Of a DNA stretch of 64,000 nucleotides, positions 23,355-39,825 are shown in pieces (position 1 is the stretch's first letter; each line of letters starts with the position of its first letter). Under the pieces are notes generated by a model. That model had not been told where the DNA came from. It searched no databases and was given only the letters and a program-made list of their open reading frames with translations. The position numbers and the translations under genes are program-made. This DNA comes from Ananas comosus (lineage: Eukaryota; Streptophyta; Magnoliopsida; Poales; Bromeliaceae): the NCBI RefSeq assembly GCF_001540865.1, contig NC_033622.1, forward strand, positions 16,870,078-16,934,077, in the 5' to 3' direction.

Positions 23355-23657
23355 GAAAGTACCGTATGGTGAGGGAAGATGGGTTAAATTATTGGAGAAT
23401 GCACAATTTGCATGCAATAATTTTTTTCTTTCTTTAAATTATATCATTTNTAATTTAAAGAAAGAAAAAAATTATTGCATGCAAATTGTGCATTCTCCAA
23501 TAATTTAACCCATCTTCCCTCACCATACGGTACTTTCTATACTTTTTTTGATTAAAAAGTATAGAAAGTACCGTATGGTGAGGGAAGATGGGTTAAATTA
23601 TTGGAGAATGCACAATTTGCATGCAATAATTTTTTTCTTTCTTTAAATTATATCATT
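23355..23657. repeat. Inverted triplicate around an N
   Basis: A stretch of about 95 bases (GAAAGTACCGTATGGTGAGG ... CTTTAAATTATATCATTT) occurs forward at 23355-23449, inverted at 23451-23548, and forward again from about 23551 to 23657. An N at 23450 separates the first two. The arms appear identical base for base. A small loop (TTGATT) joins the inverted and last copies. Such perfect forward-inverted-forward copies can be a read or assembly artefact. Confidence 0.85.
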
Positions 23658-24684
23658 TTGTACGAGTTACTTCAACATACTTCAACAAGTATTTATAACA
23701 TTTCTCGCTCTAGATAAAATATCTAACATTTATATTTATTTTCATATGTTTTGATTGCTACATAGACAATGGCATTGCTTGCATTAAAAAAGAAGAAGAA
23801 GTTTTGTTTAATTTAGGTTCGTTGATTTAGCCATCTTGTGAAAGAGAAGTTAGTTATTAAAGAAACTCCGGTTGTTTCAGAATAATATTTAATAAAACAT
23901 CGGATTAGTCAAACCTTTGGAATATACTGGAGAAGTCACGACAAATGAGTATGGAATTTATTTTCTTTTGACCCAAATGATTAGTGGCTCAGCTCAAGAC
24001 GACCACAGTACAATATTTATATATTCTTCCATATCACAAAATTATGGAGAGAGACATGAGCCACTTTGCCTTCTTTTTTTTTTTCCTTTTTTTTTTTTTG
24101 GCAATTCAACTTTGTTATATCTTTGGAACAAATTAAGTTACTAATGCCTCAAGATTACAAATTCGACATTAGTCAGAATTAACAAATGACTAGTATTTTT
24201 CACAAAATCGACAATGTGCTTGCTACTAATAGCAAGGATGTAAGAGTTACGAGCCATAACGGAGTGGTACGTACTACTAGGGGATTTGAAGATGCTGTCC
24301 GTATGAATTGTTAGAATAATACGGGTGGTTTTTAATTGGATCACCAAAATATCAAATGAATTTGTGGTTGAAAGAGTTTGTGGGAACTAAGTTATACATA
24401 CACAAGGGAGAAGTACATGCAACATCAAAACGGGCATAACACTCCTGAGACGAAAAGAGACCAATGCAACAAGCTAGCCATCATCATCATTATCAACGAA
24501 GAGAATACAAATGCGCTTCAGTCCTAACGAACAAGAACAACTATTCAGCGCCGAAACAGTAATTAGTTTTACAGACAAGCATATATGTACTCTCAGATGT
24601 GAAACTGTAGTACTGTCGCGAGTATCAAGAACCTGCACACTATATGCAAGATGAGTATCAGGAGCTCGCGCTCTCTATGCAAGA
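23658..24684. other. Spacer, includes OEP16 3' UTR
   Basis: No additional gene seen. The OEP16-type gene (minus strand) ends at 24685, so bases just below are its 3' UTR. Homopolymer T runs occur near 24070-24100. Confidence 0.5.
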
Positions 24685-26112
24685 TTATTGAGTAGCAGGC
24701 GGCTTTCTTCCGGTGGTGTAAGGATAGTACTCTTTACCCGTGTCCACTCTTGTTGTCCGACCCCCGATATCGAGCACTGCGGAAGTGAACGCGAGACAAG
24801 ACCCTGCAGAAATGGCTGTTTGAATGCTTCTTCCTGCCAACATAGTTAAACTTTTTCAAATTAGATAAATGTAGCATTCATACCCCACGCCGAAATTGGA
24901 TAAATATCAACATGAAAGACGCGAGGAGTTTTTCTTGGGTACTAAAGAAATTCTAACTAATTGTTTATTTTAGAAGGTTTAGTTCTATAGCCTAGACTTA
25001 TGACAATTGTTAACATTTTTTATGGATTATTCCATCAATGAACCAAATATTCCATTAGATTAGGGAATTTTGAGTGTTGCACAAAGCTCTACGTGTATAG
25101 ACAAATCTCAGCGACCATACCGGCAATTGCATCCAAACACCAACATCACATGGAAAAAGATGGGAAGAGGTTATAAATTACCCAACAAAAATAAATAATT
25201 GGAAACATGACAACTGGTTTCTAGCCTAATTAATTAATTAATACTAGATAGATTAAATTAGCCGTGAACCGCTGCACTATGATCGATCTGCTTATCCACT
25301 ACCATCAGGAGCAACCAAACATAACTAACTACAAAATTATTAAACAAACATGACAATACAGAAGCTATAAATTTATTGTCCTAAGCCTGCTAATCATGTG
25401 TAGACAGAAAAGTTTCAGCCACAGAAACCGTAAAATGCGAACTAACCAATACTTTCACCCATCTGATCGATAAATTTCCGAACATTTTAGAGTTTTTACG
25501 GCATGAATTATCTCGCGCACACAGAATTAAAACAATGCGGTTTAGGAGCCGCCACAAATTTCTTCATTTCTCTAGGTAGAAATGACAAAAGCAAATTAGC
25601 AACTTAAACAGTTTCGAATTTCCTGATGTAACAAATCAAAGTTTAGGGACTGCAATTAATCACGAGCAGTAGTTTACTAGATTTGGGACTAACAAATGTT
25701 ATAACTTAACCTTACAATTCTACAGAATTATACTTGCTAACAAAGGGTGGAATTGCACGGAGGACATTGTTATACCTTTGTATCCGTGAACGGTGGCTCC
25801 GGCGACGAAAGCACCGACGGCGCCATTGATGAAGTCCCTCTTCATCCGGTGCTTCTGCATCAGCTGCTCCACGCCGATGTAGACGCCTCCGATGGCGGCG
25901 AAGGTGAGGCCGTAGGTGCCGCACATCCTCAGCGTCCGGATCAAGCCCGGGAGCGCCACCTTCCGCTCCACGCGCGGCACGTCGTACCACGTCGCCACCA
26001 CCGTGCCCCAGATCGTCCCCGCCGCCAACCCCGTCGTCGCCCCCTTGATCGTCTTCATCACCGCCGAATCCTCCTCCTCCCCCGCCCAATCGTCGAGCTC
26101 CGCTTCGTCCAT
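24685..26112 (-). CDS. OEP16-3: Outer envelope pore protein 16-3-like (PRAT family)
   Basis: Two exons, 26112-25776 and 24833-24685, with a 942-bp GT-AG intron; 486 nt, 161 residues. It begins MDEAELDDWAGEEEDSAVMK and contains ATWYDVPRVERKVALPGLIR, GTYGLTFAAIGGVYIGVEQL and KRDFINGAVGAFVAGATV, the hallmarks of the Tim17/Tim22/Tim23/OEP16 (PRAT) family with four short membrane helices. The closest plant subfamily I recognise is OEP16-3, reported in chloroplast envelope and in mitochondrial complex I. Length matches that subfamily. Exon 1 is strongly GC-rich at third positions and exon 2 is not, a pattern common in grass-like monocots. It lies head to head with CDK5RAP3, about 960 bp apart. Confidence 0.9.
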
Positions 26113-27070
26113 TACGGAATCGCCTCTTATGCTCGAGCTAAATCAAATGGAATCGATCAAAAAATGTGGAAAGATCATCTGAGAACACTAGTTCGAAGAG
26201 AAATTTTTTTTAAAAAAAGATCGGGAAATCGCAACAAACGCTGATTCTGAAGTCGGAAACAAGATCAATTCTCAAGATGATGCAGAATTAATTTGGAAAT
26301 TCGAAAATTACAATGGTAGAGATTTTTATTAACTAAACGATCGCCTGGGGTGACGAGCTCTCTCGAACTCTGTCGAGCTCGACGAGTCCCCCAGCAATCT
26401 CTAAAAACCCACGTGACTAAATTACCGAAATGCCCTCTGGTCGTTCGACAGAGGGACCGTGGTGGGAGAAGTAACTTTCGACCGTCTGATCGTTATCGTA
26501 AGGCCGCATTTGTCAGCGGCAGCCTCTTACTTTTTCCCTCCATAGAAATTGGACCTCCGTGTATAAAATTGTGGATTGCGCCCATCATAAAGCTACGGGA
26601 AATGGGCTTATAAAGAGCCTTATTAACTTATTCAGAAAAAAAAAATATCTTTGAATTAAAGGAATAAAAGATTATAAGAGGTTACAAATTGAAAAAACGG
26701 AAGTGATTTTCTGCGTTATTTTTATCAATTAAATTGAATATGTTTTCAAGTAATGGAAGTGCGATCGTTGTTAACTGTTAGTAATTGATATATACGTTAG
26801 CGGGCCACATCTTATTGGGACGGGTCCAGTACGAACCGGCCCAAAATCAAATGTGGGTTGGGCTCATGAAATGCTTGCCCTAGATGGGCTTACGAAATGG
26901 GTCGGATCTGTGCTCCTAGTGAACCCGCTGGGTCACGGCCTAGGAAACCGCGCAAAAACCGGAGGAGTGGCGAGGAGCAAGTGAGCAACGGCGCTTGGTA
27001 AGGAGAGAGCGAGAGCATCGTCGTAGGTTCTCTGATCTGTTTGTAGTTTGTAGCGGTGATAGTAGAGCAA
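26113..27070. promoter_or_regulatory. Shared upstream region of OEP16-3 and CDK5RAP3
   Basis: The two genes diverge from here. Several TGGGCT/TGGGCC-type site II elements (for example near 26857, 26885 and, on the other strand, 26838) cluster upstream of CDK5RAP3; these bind TCP factors in many plant housekeeping promoters. No TATA box stands out. Transcription starts are not determinable. Confidence 0.4.
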
Positions 27071-27398
27071 ATGCATCAAGATCCAGCGGAGATCCGGAAC
27101 CTCCCCATCGACATCGCCTTCGCTCGCCTCGGAGGTTCCAAAAATTTTCTACTTTTTTTTTTTTTTCTCTTGATTTTTTTTTTAGGAGGAATTTTCTCGA
27201 GTAATTTTGAGCAAATCTCGAATTGTAGAATGGTTGGTGGATCGGAAGAAGATACCGTACGATTGGAGGAAGCGGGTGAGCGCGATCAGGTCCCGGATCT
27301 CCTCCGCCCTCTCCTCTCTCCCCCGCGATCTCGACCCGTTCCTCCGAACCCTAGACCCCGAAGGTGCAACTCATTCTGGTTACGCTTTTCTTTTTCTT

Positions 27399-27435
<37 letters not shown>

Positions 27436-30400
27436 CCTTTTTGGTTGTTCTTTTAAGCTAACATTTTGTGTGATTAAGTGAGTTTGATGGCAGATTGTTT
27501 GCAATTATTATTTAGTAATTTTTTCTTGTTTGCTCTTCTTTTTTTTTTAAAAAAAAAATAATTATGTCTTGGCGACGCGATCGTATGATTCCAATTAAAG
27601 AAAATATGCATAAACATAGCCATCGATTTCTTGCAATTAGTTTTCGTGATCTAATTGATTTCGCTTGAAGAAATTTGGAATCTTTATACTGTTATGTGAT
27701 ATAGCATCAGTATCGACAAACGTTGGGGATTTGATGATCTCCACAATTTTTACATATTTTTATGTTGGATTAGACTTGCCACAGGTTTAAGTACTAACGG
27801 ATTATTCAGTTGTTTCTTTTATTCTTCTTTTCGTTAATCGTTTTGAAGATACTTTTGTCCATTTTGGAAGATCTGTTGCTTTTTAACTTTAACAGGTCTA
27901 ACAGTTTTTTCTTCTCTTTTTCTTCAGCGATCGGGTACTTGGAAGCAAAGCAAATATATACGATTCTCCTAAATTCAACCTCGGAAAGTCGTAACATTTT
28001 TGGACGCCTATCTGGTTCTGCAGTAAGATTTGTGAAGCCTGCTGTTTCAAACTCTTTAGTTTTTATGAATTCCCTTGTTGTCATAAATTATACTTCTGGT
28101 CCATATTTTTGCAGGGTGAATGGGAGGCCATAGTTCGATCTTTCGAGAAGGATCATGTATTTCTGGGTGAGGCTGCTCAAATAATGGTTCAAAATGTAAA
28201 CTATGAAATGTATGACATTTTTTCTTGTTAAGGTTTTTTCCCATATTGTTGATTAAGGTATGGAGAATCCTTTGTTTTCTAACTAATTTCTCTGATTATC
28301 AAATTGGGTGAAGTCCCTATCAGAAAAAGCAGGTTCAGAAGATTCAACAGCAACTTGCAGAGCTAGAAAGAAAGGAGGCTGATATCAAAAGAAACGCTGC
28401 TCTATCTGCAACAAAGTATTCTGAAGCTTGTCAGGAGCTTGGATTGCAGGTATGGTTTTTTCTATGTTTGCCATCCTTTTATTTACCATGCTGTTACTTC
28501 CCTGCGTTAACTTAGACATCAGTTGAAAGTTTTTGAATAGTTTTGTTTCTGCATAGGGTAATAATGTTAGATTAGAGCTTATAGAGACGGCGAAATCTCT
28601 TCCTTCCACATTTAGCAGAATTTTGGAAGTCGTCAATGGAGATTCTGTTTCAAGGGCCATAGAATATTATACAAACTTTGTCAGAGATGCACATACAGAG
28701 GAAGAGGTATGTTTTGTGACCATTAAATCTCTGTAACTGCAAATTTAAGCCCATATCTCAGTCCTTTCTTGCGAGTCAACCTGCAAGTTTCAAGTGTAAC
28801 CGTTAGAAAAGTCTAAAATTATCTTCCTTTTTGTGCAGAAAACATCAGTCTCCGTGCTACAAAATCTGAGGCACCTAAAAGAAAATCCTCCTTCTCTTCA
28901 TGTGTCATTATCTGCTGAGGTCCAAAATTCTCTGGAAAGTACAGCAAAGCCCAACTTATCTTCTCTTGAAACAGGAGGAAAGCCATTGGATTCTAATGAG
29001 CCCATGGATGCCATTGATTGGAATATTTCAGCGGACGATACCCAAATCGACTGGGATATTGGAACAGCTGAACAACCTGAAGAACCGGGTGATGCCTTTG
29101 GTTCTTATGAAATAATTGATGCTAACATAGACTTGAGAGATTCTGAAAATGGTAATGGTGTAGTATCAGATCACACAATGTTGAATAAAGGAGAGGAGGG
29201 TGTTATCTCTAGCAATTCTGAATCAGAGATATGCTGGGAAATTGGCATTCAGAATCCTCAAAATGAAGATGTTGTTCTTCCAGATTTATCGAGTTTGAAC
29301 GAATTAAGGCAACCTGAATGCCTAGCTGAAGGAAGAAGTCAATTATTGGACACTGAATATAGAAATAAGATTCTTGATGATCTGTTTGAGGTGTTGTGCT
29401 ATTTCCTCATCTCCCTTGGAATTATTTTTTTGACATATCATTTTCTTTCAATTTATTTCTTTGCTAATGCATAGGAATTTGTCTGATTAGTTTAAGTCAT
29501 GTATGACTATCTAGAAGAAGTTGCTTTACAATTTTTAAATTTTAATGTTGTCCTAGATATGTTAACTTGCGTATTACATAACAAGTATATGTAGATTAAC
29601 ATTATTTGGTTTTCATTGTATGGCTTGTTTTTACCTAGGTAGACCGACAGATGATCCAAAGGCCTCTTATATATTTAGGCATCTCTGTGGATACTTCTGG
29701 TATAAGTTGTGATCATGAAAACCCAGATATATAGTGGAAAGATTGAAGTCGTGTTATCAGAGAAACTTATATCGGCTATTCTATTGTGTTTCATAATATC
29801 AAAACTTTTGGTTTCTTGGCACTTCCATTCTCTCAAGACTTAAATGCTAATTCACTGTCAACCTTCTCTCAGATAAAATCATTTTTAAATCAACGTTTGA
29901 TGGAAATGAGGAATGGGGAAACTTCATCCTTACAACACCAGGTTCAGGCTGTAGCTCCTTTCGTGCTTCAGCAATATTCTTCCGATGCCGTGCATGGGAT
30001 GCTATTGGAGGTATCCCTGGCTATTTCCTTGCTTACAAACAGGAAAACACGCGATTTAATCATGATTCTCAACTCCCGAAGGTTAGTGGTGTTCTATTTC
30101 TCCTCGTATTATCTGTTTAATAATTAGAACCTGCAACTATGTTCACCAGATATGAGTGCCTTTTTACGTTCTGTTCAGATGAAATATGAGATTTTCTTTC
30201 TTTCTTTCTTTAATGGTCTTTTATTCCTGATTAAATGCTTTACTTTTGCTTTAGATTTTTAGACAGATTAGTGACAACTGTGGAGGAAAAGAAGCATCAC
30301 GGAGTCAAACTCCAGGAGAGCTTGAATGATTTGTCAGCAAGGCGCATGGAGCTGCACAATGCATTGTCATCATCCTGGCCAAAGCAAGTAAGTTGTATTT

Positions 30401-30836
30401 ACCCTTTCCTCATACTAGCGCTACTTATTTACATTTCTTACCTGAATTGGTTAATGTTGAATAGAAAATTCCTTCCAACTGAAGAGGCATGTCTATTATA
30501 GTATTGTTTGAGCTTTGTTATTATATTATTCAATTACTTTGTAATTCTCTTCACATTTATCCCGTGTTCATTGCGTTTGTGAACTTCTATGTCAAATTAT
30601 AGAGGATTATATTATCAGAGGCTTGCATGATGTTTATAAATATTTCTGCTTATATCCCCTAGAGATGTAGTGGACATTGCCATATCTGAAACTCATTTAT
30701 GCTTCAGGAAGCAGCCATTGCAAAAACAAGGGAACTAAAGAAGTTGTGCGAGCAAACATTATCTTCTATGTTTGATGGGAGACCAGTCAACATAATTGGC
30801 GAGATCAATACAACAATAAATTCTAGTGTCAGTTAG
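27071..30836 (+). CDS. CDK5RAP3: CDK5RAP3-like protein (C53), UFMylation and ER-phagy receptor
   Basis: Ten exons: 27071-27134, 27229-27363, 27928-28022, 28115-28209, 28314-28449, 28557-28706, 28839-29390, 29873-30081, 30255-30387, 30708-30836; 1,698 nt, 565 residues, all GT-AG. Conserved blocks include [12 protein letters not shown] at the start, [29 protein letters not shown] (coiled coil), [16 protein letters not shown] and [20 protein letters not shown]. It is full length for the plant family. The central disordered loop has three shuffled ATG8-interacting motifs: IDWN (284-287), IDWD (295-298) and ICWE (356-359). In plants and animals C53 partners UFL1 and DDRGK1 at the ER and recruits ATG8 when ribosomes stall. 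Nothing is broken here. Intron 2 holds a poly(T) run of about 37. Confidence 0.95.
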
Positions 30837-31635
30837 TGAGGTGTGTATAACTTTATTTACAGTATTGTACATCTTTTGTTGTCTTCTTAAGTTTCGCATA
30901 CAGGTTGAACAACTTGTAGTCTTAAGAAATTTTTTTCCTCCTATATTCTCGAGTAATTAGGCAATTGATTAAGTGTTTGGGGAAAAGTCTAGGGCGTTGA
31001 TATTACATCATTTTAGAGAAATAATACTTCGAAGTTCGAACAACTAAACCTGACGCTTTTCTCTGTTAGTTAGCAAAAAATTAATTTTGTTGCTTAGTTT
31101 CGAGTGGCATAGGTTTGAATAACCCTAGCAATTACTCCTGTGTGGAGAGACAACAGGGATCTGTCCCTTCTATTTCCTCTTATGGCTTGTTTGGTTCAGC
31201 TAAATTTCTGGAGGCACCATTCAGGTTTCTGTGTAAGTCCTTCAACAGCTTTCCTTTGCAAAGAACAAAAGCTTGAAATTGAAGCCTCTGCTTTTAGGGT
31301 CCTAAAATTCATTTTGGCAGCAAGGACAAAAGCTTGAAATTGAATCTTTTGCTTTTAGGGTGCCAAAATTCATCTTGGTTGTTCTATATAGCCAAGTTTT
31401 GGGGGCAAAGTTTCATCCCTTTCAATGTCCTTTCTATAGTGAAAGTAGATATAGCAAGCTTTGACCTCTTAGGTAAAAAAAAGGGGAAAAAAATTCATAG
31501 ACTATTATAAATAAGTTGGTAAGGTAAGAGGAACTCGTCATTAATTTCATGTTAAAAAATGAAACAACATCAATTTCTCCTACTCTTGGGGGCATCATAG
31601 TTTCTTGGCACAATGTAGATCATCACAATTTTTAC
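30837..31635. other. Convergent 3' region with a 60-bp direct repeat
   Basis: Between the CDK5RAP3 stop and the BGLU-1 stop. A direct repeat with a 60-bp period lies at about 31266-31377 (both units begin CAAAAGCTTGAAATTGAA). No gene seen. Confidence 0.6.
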
Positions 31636-35429
<3,794 letters not shown>

Positions 35430-35499
35430 AAGCGCAAGATGGTTTTTTGAGAAAGTATCTTTAATTCAATTGCAAGTGTTCCCCCATGCATGCATCTCA

Positions 35500-35518
35500 C
35501 CTGCATTTATATAGAAAG
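35500..35518 (-). promoter_or_regulatory. TATA box of BGLU-1
   Basis: CTATATAAATG on the minus strand, about 80 bases before the ATG at 35429: ordinary spacing for a plant TATA promoter with a short leader. Confidence 0.6.
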
Positions 35519-36641
35519 AGTGCCCTGTTGAAAATGGCTGGAACAGCTAATTATTGTTAGGGTAAAAAAACTACCCTGCTGGGTGATTAGTTTGGGCTAA
35601 TTTAGACTAGCTCTAAATAGTATGGTTTAGTTTTATGTTAGTTTTGGTCTACAAATGTTTAGTTCTTGTTTAAAAGGTTCATATCAGACGTACTGGGTTG
35701 GTCCTTGTGTGGTTTTGTGCTTTTTTTTAAATATCTATAGATAGTATTAATACTTACAACTAAATATGCCTCTCTAGATGAGGAATTGACTCACATCTAA
35801 GACCCCCTCACTTTTTTATTTTTTTTATTTTTTTAATTTTTTTAAAAATTTAGATGTTATTATCTATTAACAATTAGCTGTTAATTGTCGCAGTTTTCAA
35901 CTTTAAAAATAGAACAAAAGGTTGTTAAGTTTATTAGAATTATTGATAAATTTAATAAAACTGTAATTTAACCGACTAAAATGGTTCAAATTAAAAAAAT
36001 AATAAATCTAAAATCAATAATGTGTCAACAAATAAAGAAAAAAAAATGAAAAACGAAAAGCTTGAGGGGTGGTCTTCTCGAATTAATTATTCTTAAACAC
36101 AGATGGTAGGTGTGTCTTAAGCTATCGGCACTGATACTACGTTTTCGTGAATCTGGACAGAAAAAACGCGAGTTAGGTAAATCATGAGCTAGACAAGTGT
36201 GTGTGTGTGTATATATATTAGAAGTTCGATTACTATATTATCGATAGTGTAAAGATCTTGATACTATCGAGTTTTCTGTCGTTAGATTTATCTTTTAATC
36301 TTATCTATTCATTAGATTATACTATTCAACCAACTACATACTCAAATTTAAGGGACCATTATCATTCTAATTGGAGACCATTAATCATTCTAACCGCACA
36401 TCCTTTCATACGACGGCTAAAAACTCGAGAGCACCAATCATTTGATACTATTCATAATATAGTAGCATAATTTTATATATTAGTATACACATATATAAAT
36501 ACATACTACTTTATTCCGCACCTCGTTACTTTGCATTTGTTTCACTTACAAATTTCTTATTCACACGAAAAAACAAAACAAAAGAAATAGTAATAATAAC
36601 CACGTACATATAATTTCACACTTAATTGGGATGCTTCTTAA
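35519..36641. repeat. BGLU-1/BGLU-2 spacer with a dispersed repeat
   Basis: No gene. About 36210-36480 matches a dispersed AT-rich repeat seen also near 39455-39690, 42955-43215 and (inverted) 63700-63915. Shared marks are ATACTATTCAACCAAC and TAACCGCACAT. The family is unclassified. Confidence 0.5.
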
Positions 36642-36858
36642 TTATTTATTGAGGAATCGATGAAACCAACGGGCTGATTTTTTACGGCATCTCTTCAGTC
36701 CATCATTGTAGTCCACAAATACGAGCCCAAATCGATAGATGTAGCCACCTCCCCACTCAAAATCATCCATGAATGACCATACAAAATATCCTTTCAAATT
36801 TACCCCTTCCCTATAAAGAGTTTTTTAAAAAAATAAAAAAATTAGTGTAATAACAAGA

Positions 36859-37017
36859 TTTTTTTTTTTTTTTTTAAGAGAAAGGTAGTCTGTTTTCTAT
36901 TTCGTTTATTTTTTTAGAAATAAACTTAGCTAAAAATGCGAATCAATTAGGACTCGAACTTAAAATCTCGAATACCAACCATCAAGTTCTTGACCATTTG
37001 CACTAAAAATAGTCGGT
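36859..37017 (-). repeat. SINE in BGLU-2 last intron
   Basis: Minus-strand copy of the tRNA-derived SINE with its poly(A) end at the low coordinate. Flanked by a direct repeat, ATAACAAGA at 36850-36858 and 37018-37026. Confidence 0.75.
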
Positions 37018-38408
37018 ATAACAAGAGAATTTTGTGGACAAACCTTATAGCTTTATAAATGTTTAGGATATGCTTCTGGTGGAATGACACTCTTATGTCA
37101 TCCTTCAATGCAAGTTTGAGTGGCAGACTCGGGATGTTAAACTCATCAACACCTATCATAAACCAAAAAAAGCGGGGTTAAAAATCGCCAAAACACCCGT
37201 GTTCACAAGATTATTACTGAAAAATTAGTTCGGCGAGAAAGAAAAAAGAAAAATGTTCAATTCTAAAACTTCTGGTTTCTGCTTTTCCTGCTGAGAAGTA
37301 GAGGATTCAGAAGTTAGATCAAACGAGACGTAAATTGATGTTGTATACCTATTATTAACATGTGTTTAAGATCCGAAAGGGAAAAAAAAAATAAAAAGAA
37401 AATCCCAAATGATCGAAGCTAATAAAGAGTTATCTTGCCGTTCTCTGTAATGTAGATGACTGGGTTGTCGTATCTGGTCTTTGTGTACAGCAAAAGATCC
37501 CGAATTCCCGGCGGATAAATATAGAGCCAAGCTGAAGCTGCCTGTTATAATCCAATATAAATTTTGTGTAAATAAATTAAGAATACAAAATCCTTTTTTT
37601 TCAGTTTATATATATATATATATATATATACATAGTAGGTTGGAATAAGCAAACTCTGATATAACAAGATACCTACCTGCGGACCCAATGGGATCCCATT
37701 GCGAACCCCTGTCACGAAAATTACAAATTAAGCTACAAATTTATTATGCATAACCTCAAAAAATAGTGTATTAATTGATTTTATGCTGTGGCGACGAACA
37801 GTAATTATACAAAGTTATTATTACCTGTCGTATTAGCCTGAGAATCAGTGGTATAGCTTGTATGAAGACCATTCGATGGTGGAACACTATACGCATAATT
37901 CGTGGTGTAGTAGTTTAGTCCAATGAAATCGTACGACCCTTTGATCAATTCGGATTGCTGCTCGGTGAATTTCGGCAGACGATTTCCGACTATTGCTTTC
38001 ATGCTAAACGGGTAATCTCCTCGTGTCAGCGGATCCATAAACCTATAAAAAAAAGAATGTGTATGGTATTTGGTACAAATTTAAATGTTTATTTTTTTTT
38101 TTTTCTCATGAATTCGTGTAAGATTATCTTACTGATCAGGGATTCATTGATAAATAAAAGTGACTCACCATCCGTACATAAAATCCAGGCTCCTTTGGGC
38201 CGCGTCCTGGTCGGGTTTTGAATCCGAGTAGGGAATGAACCAGTGCGAGACCAGTGTAATACCGATTTTGCCCTTCTGGGTTCCCTGCATTTGCGTAGCT
38301 TGTTAATGATTTTCCTTTTTGTGGTAATTAAATGTGACATGATACGAGCAGTTATTAGTGTCATTTTATAGTACACGTACGGTACATATTTACTTGTTAT
38401 AAATTAAA

Positions 38409-38847
38409 GAAAAAACTTTAAAAACCCACATTGTAGTTTCATACTTTTTCATTTTAGTACCCTATGATTTAAAGTGTTTCAAGTTAATATCATGTGGTTC
38501 CGCACTTTCTCACGTTAGTACCCTGTGGTTTAAGTGTATCAAGTTAGTATTCTATAGTTTTATTTTTGTATCAAGTTAGTACTCTGTGATTTTATTTTTG
38601 TATCAAATTAGTACCATGTGGTTTTTAAACCACAGGGTACTAAAGTGAGAAAGTGCAAAACCACAGAGTACTAAAGTGAGAAAGTGCGAAACCACAGAGT
38701 ACTAACTTGATACACTTTAAACCACAGGGTGCTAAAGTGAAAAAGTGCAAAACTATAGGGTACTAATTATAACTTGATACATTTTAAACTATAGAATACT
38801 AAAGTGAGAAAAAATAAAACCACATAGAAGGTATTTGAAGTTTTCTC
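38409..38847. mobile_element. Fold-back MITE in BGLU-2 intron
   Basis: About 439 bp that is nearly one long inverted repeat: the left half (AGTACCCTGTGGTTTAAG) and the right half (AAACCACAGGGTACTAAAG) would form a hairpin centred near 38625. Ends GAAAAAACTTT and, inverted, GAGAAAACTTC. The 9-bp direct repeat TAAATTAAA flanks it (38400-38408, 38848-38856), which hints at a Mutator-type mechanism. A related, degraded stretch lies at about 42090-42590. Confidence 0.6.
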
Positions 38848-39312
38848 TAAATTAAAAGAGAAATTAACTAGCTAGGGTTTGATATACCTGATACTTATTT
38901 TTGTACACCTTGACGGCCGAGGCGTGAGCGAGTAGCTGGTTATGGCACACTGTGTAAGGCTCCCTCCCCGAATCTCCGGCGGTACAATTTCCGGCCCACG
39001 GGGAGCACCGTCCCGGCGCCGACGTGCCCGACGCATAGCCGAAGGAGCAAAACGACCACGGCTCGTTGAATGTGATCCAGTGTTTTACCCGATCGCCAAA
39101 CTCCTTGAAACAAACCTCGGCATAATCCACATAATCTTCTCTGCAGAGATTATTTAGGTAAAATAGTTAATAATTAAGTTTTTGGGTCCAAATTGTAACA
39201 GGAATCCATCATAGTTAAATTGCCTTATTTGTTTTTTTTTTTCCTGATATTTCTCATCTATATGTGCAACTTTAATTATGTTTTCGTGTACCAAATTAAA
39301 GTTAACATCTCA

Positions 39313-39480
<168 letters not shown>

Positions 39481-39792
39481 CTAAGTATTTTGTGCTTGTA
39501 AATTTTTTACCGTTAAATCTACGCTTTTGATCATTTTTACCCATTAGATAATACTATTCAACCAACCACCCACTCAACCCTAGGAAGTCCATATCATCCT
39601 AACCGCACATTTCTTAATCCAAGGGCCGAAAAATTACAAGTATCAATGACTTGATACTTTTAAAAACATAGGAGCTCAATTCTATATTAATTAGAGTGGC
39701 ATATAAATTGGTCCAATTTTTAATTTCCTGAAAAGAAATAATAAGCTATATCTATGTAAGTGTACATGGCGCATGCTATTATACGCACCATT

Positions 39793-39825
39793 GCGGGTAG
39801 CGTGCTACCTATCTCTCAAAAAAAA
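39793..39825 (+). repeat. Retroposed 33-bp LINE/SINE tail with 15-bp target duplication
   Basis: GCGGGTAGCGTGCTACCTAT followed by CTCTC and an A run is the 3' hairpin tail of the local SINE/LINE family. It is flanked by an exact 15-bp duplication, ATTATACGCACCATT, at 39778-39792 and 39826-39840. The right copy contains the end of BGLU-2 exon 5 and its splice donor. Confidence 0.85.

Noticed and set aside
25747..26244. Plus-strand frame of 165 codons
   Set aside because: Antisense shadow of the GC-rich OEP16-3 exon 1; His/Arg-rich with no domain.
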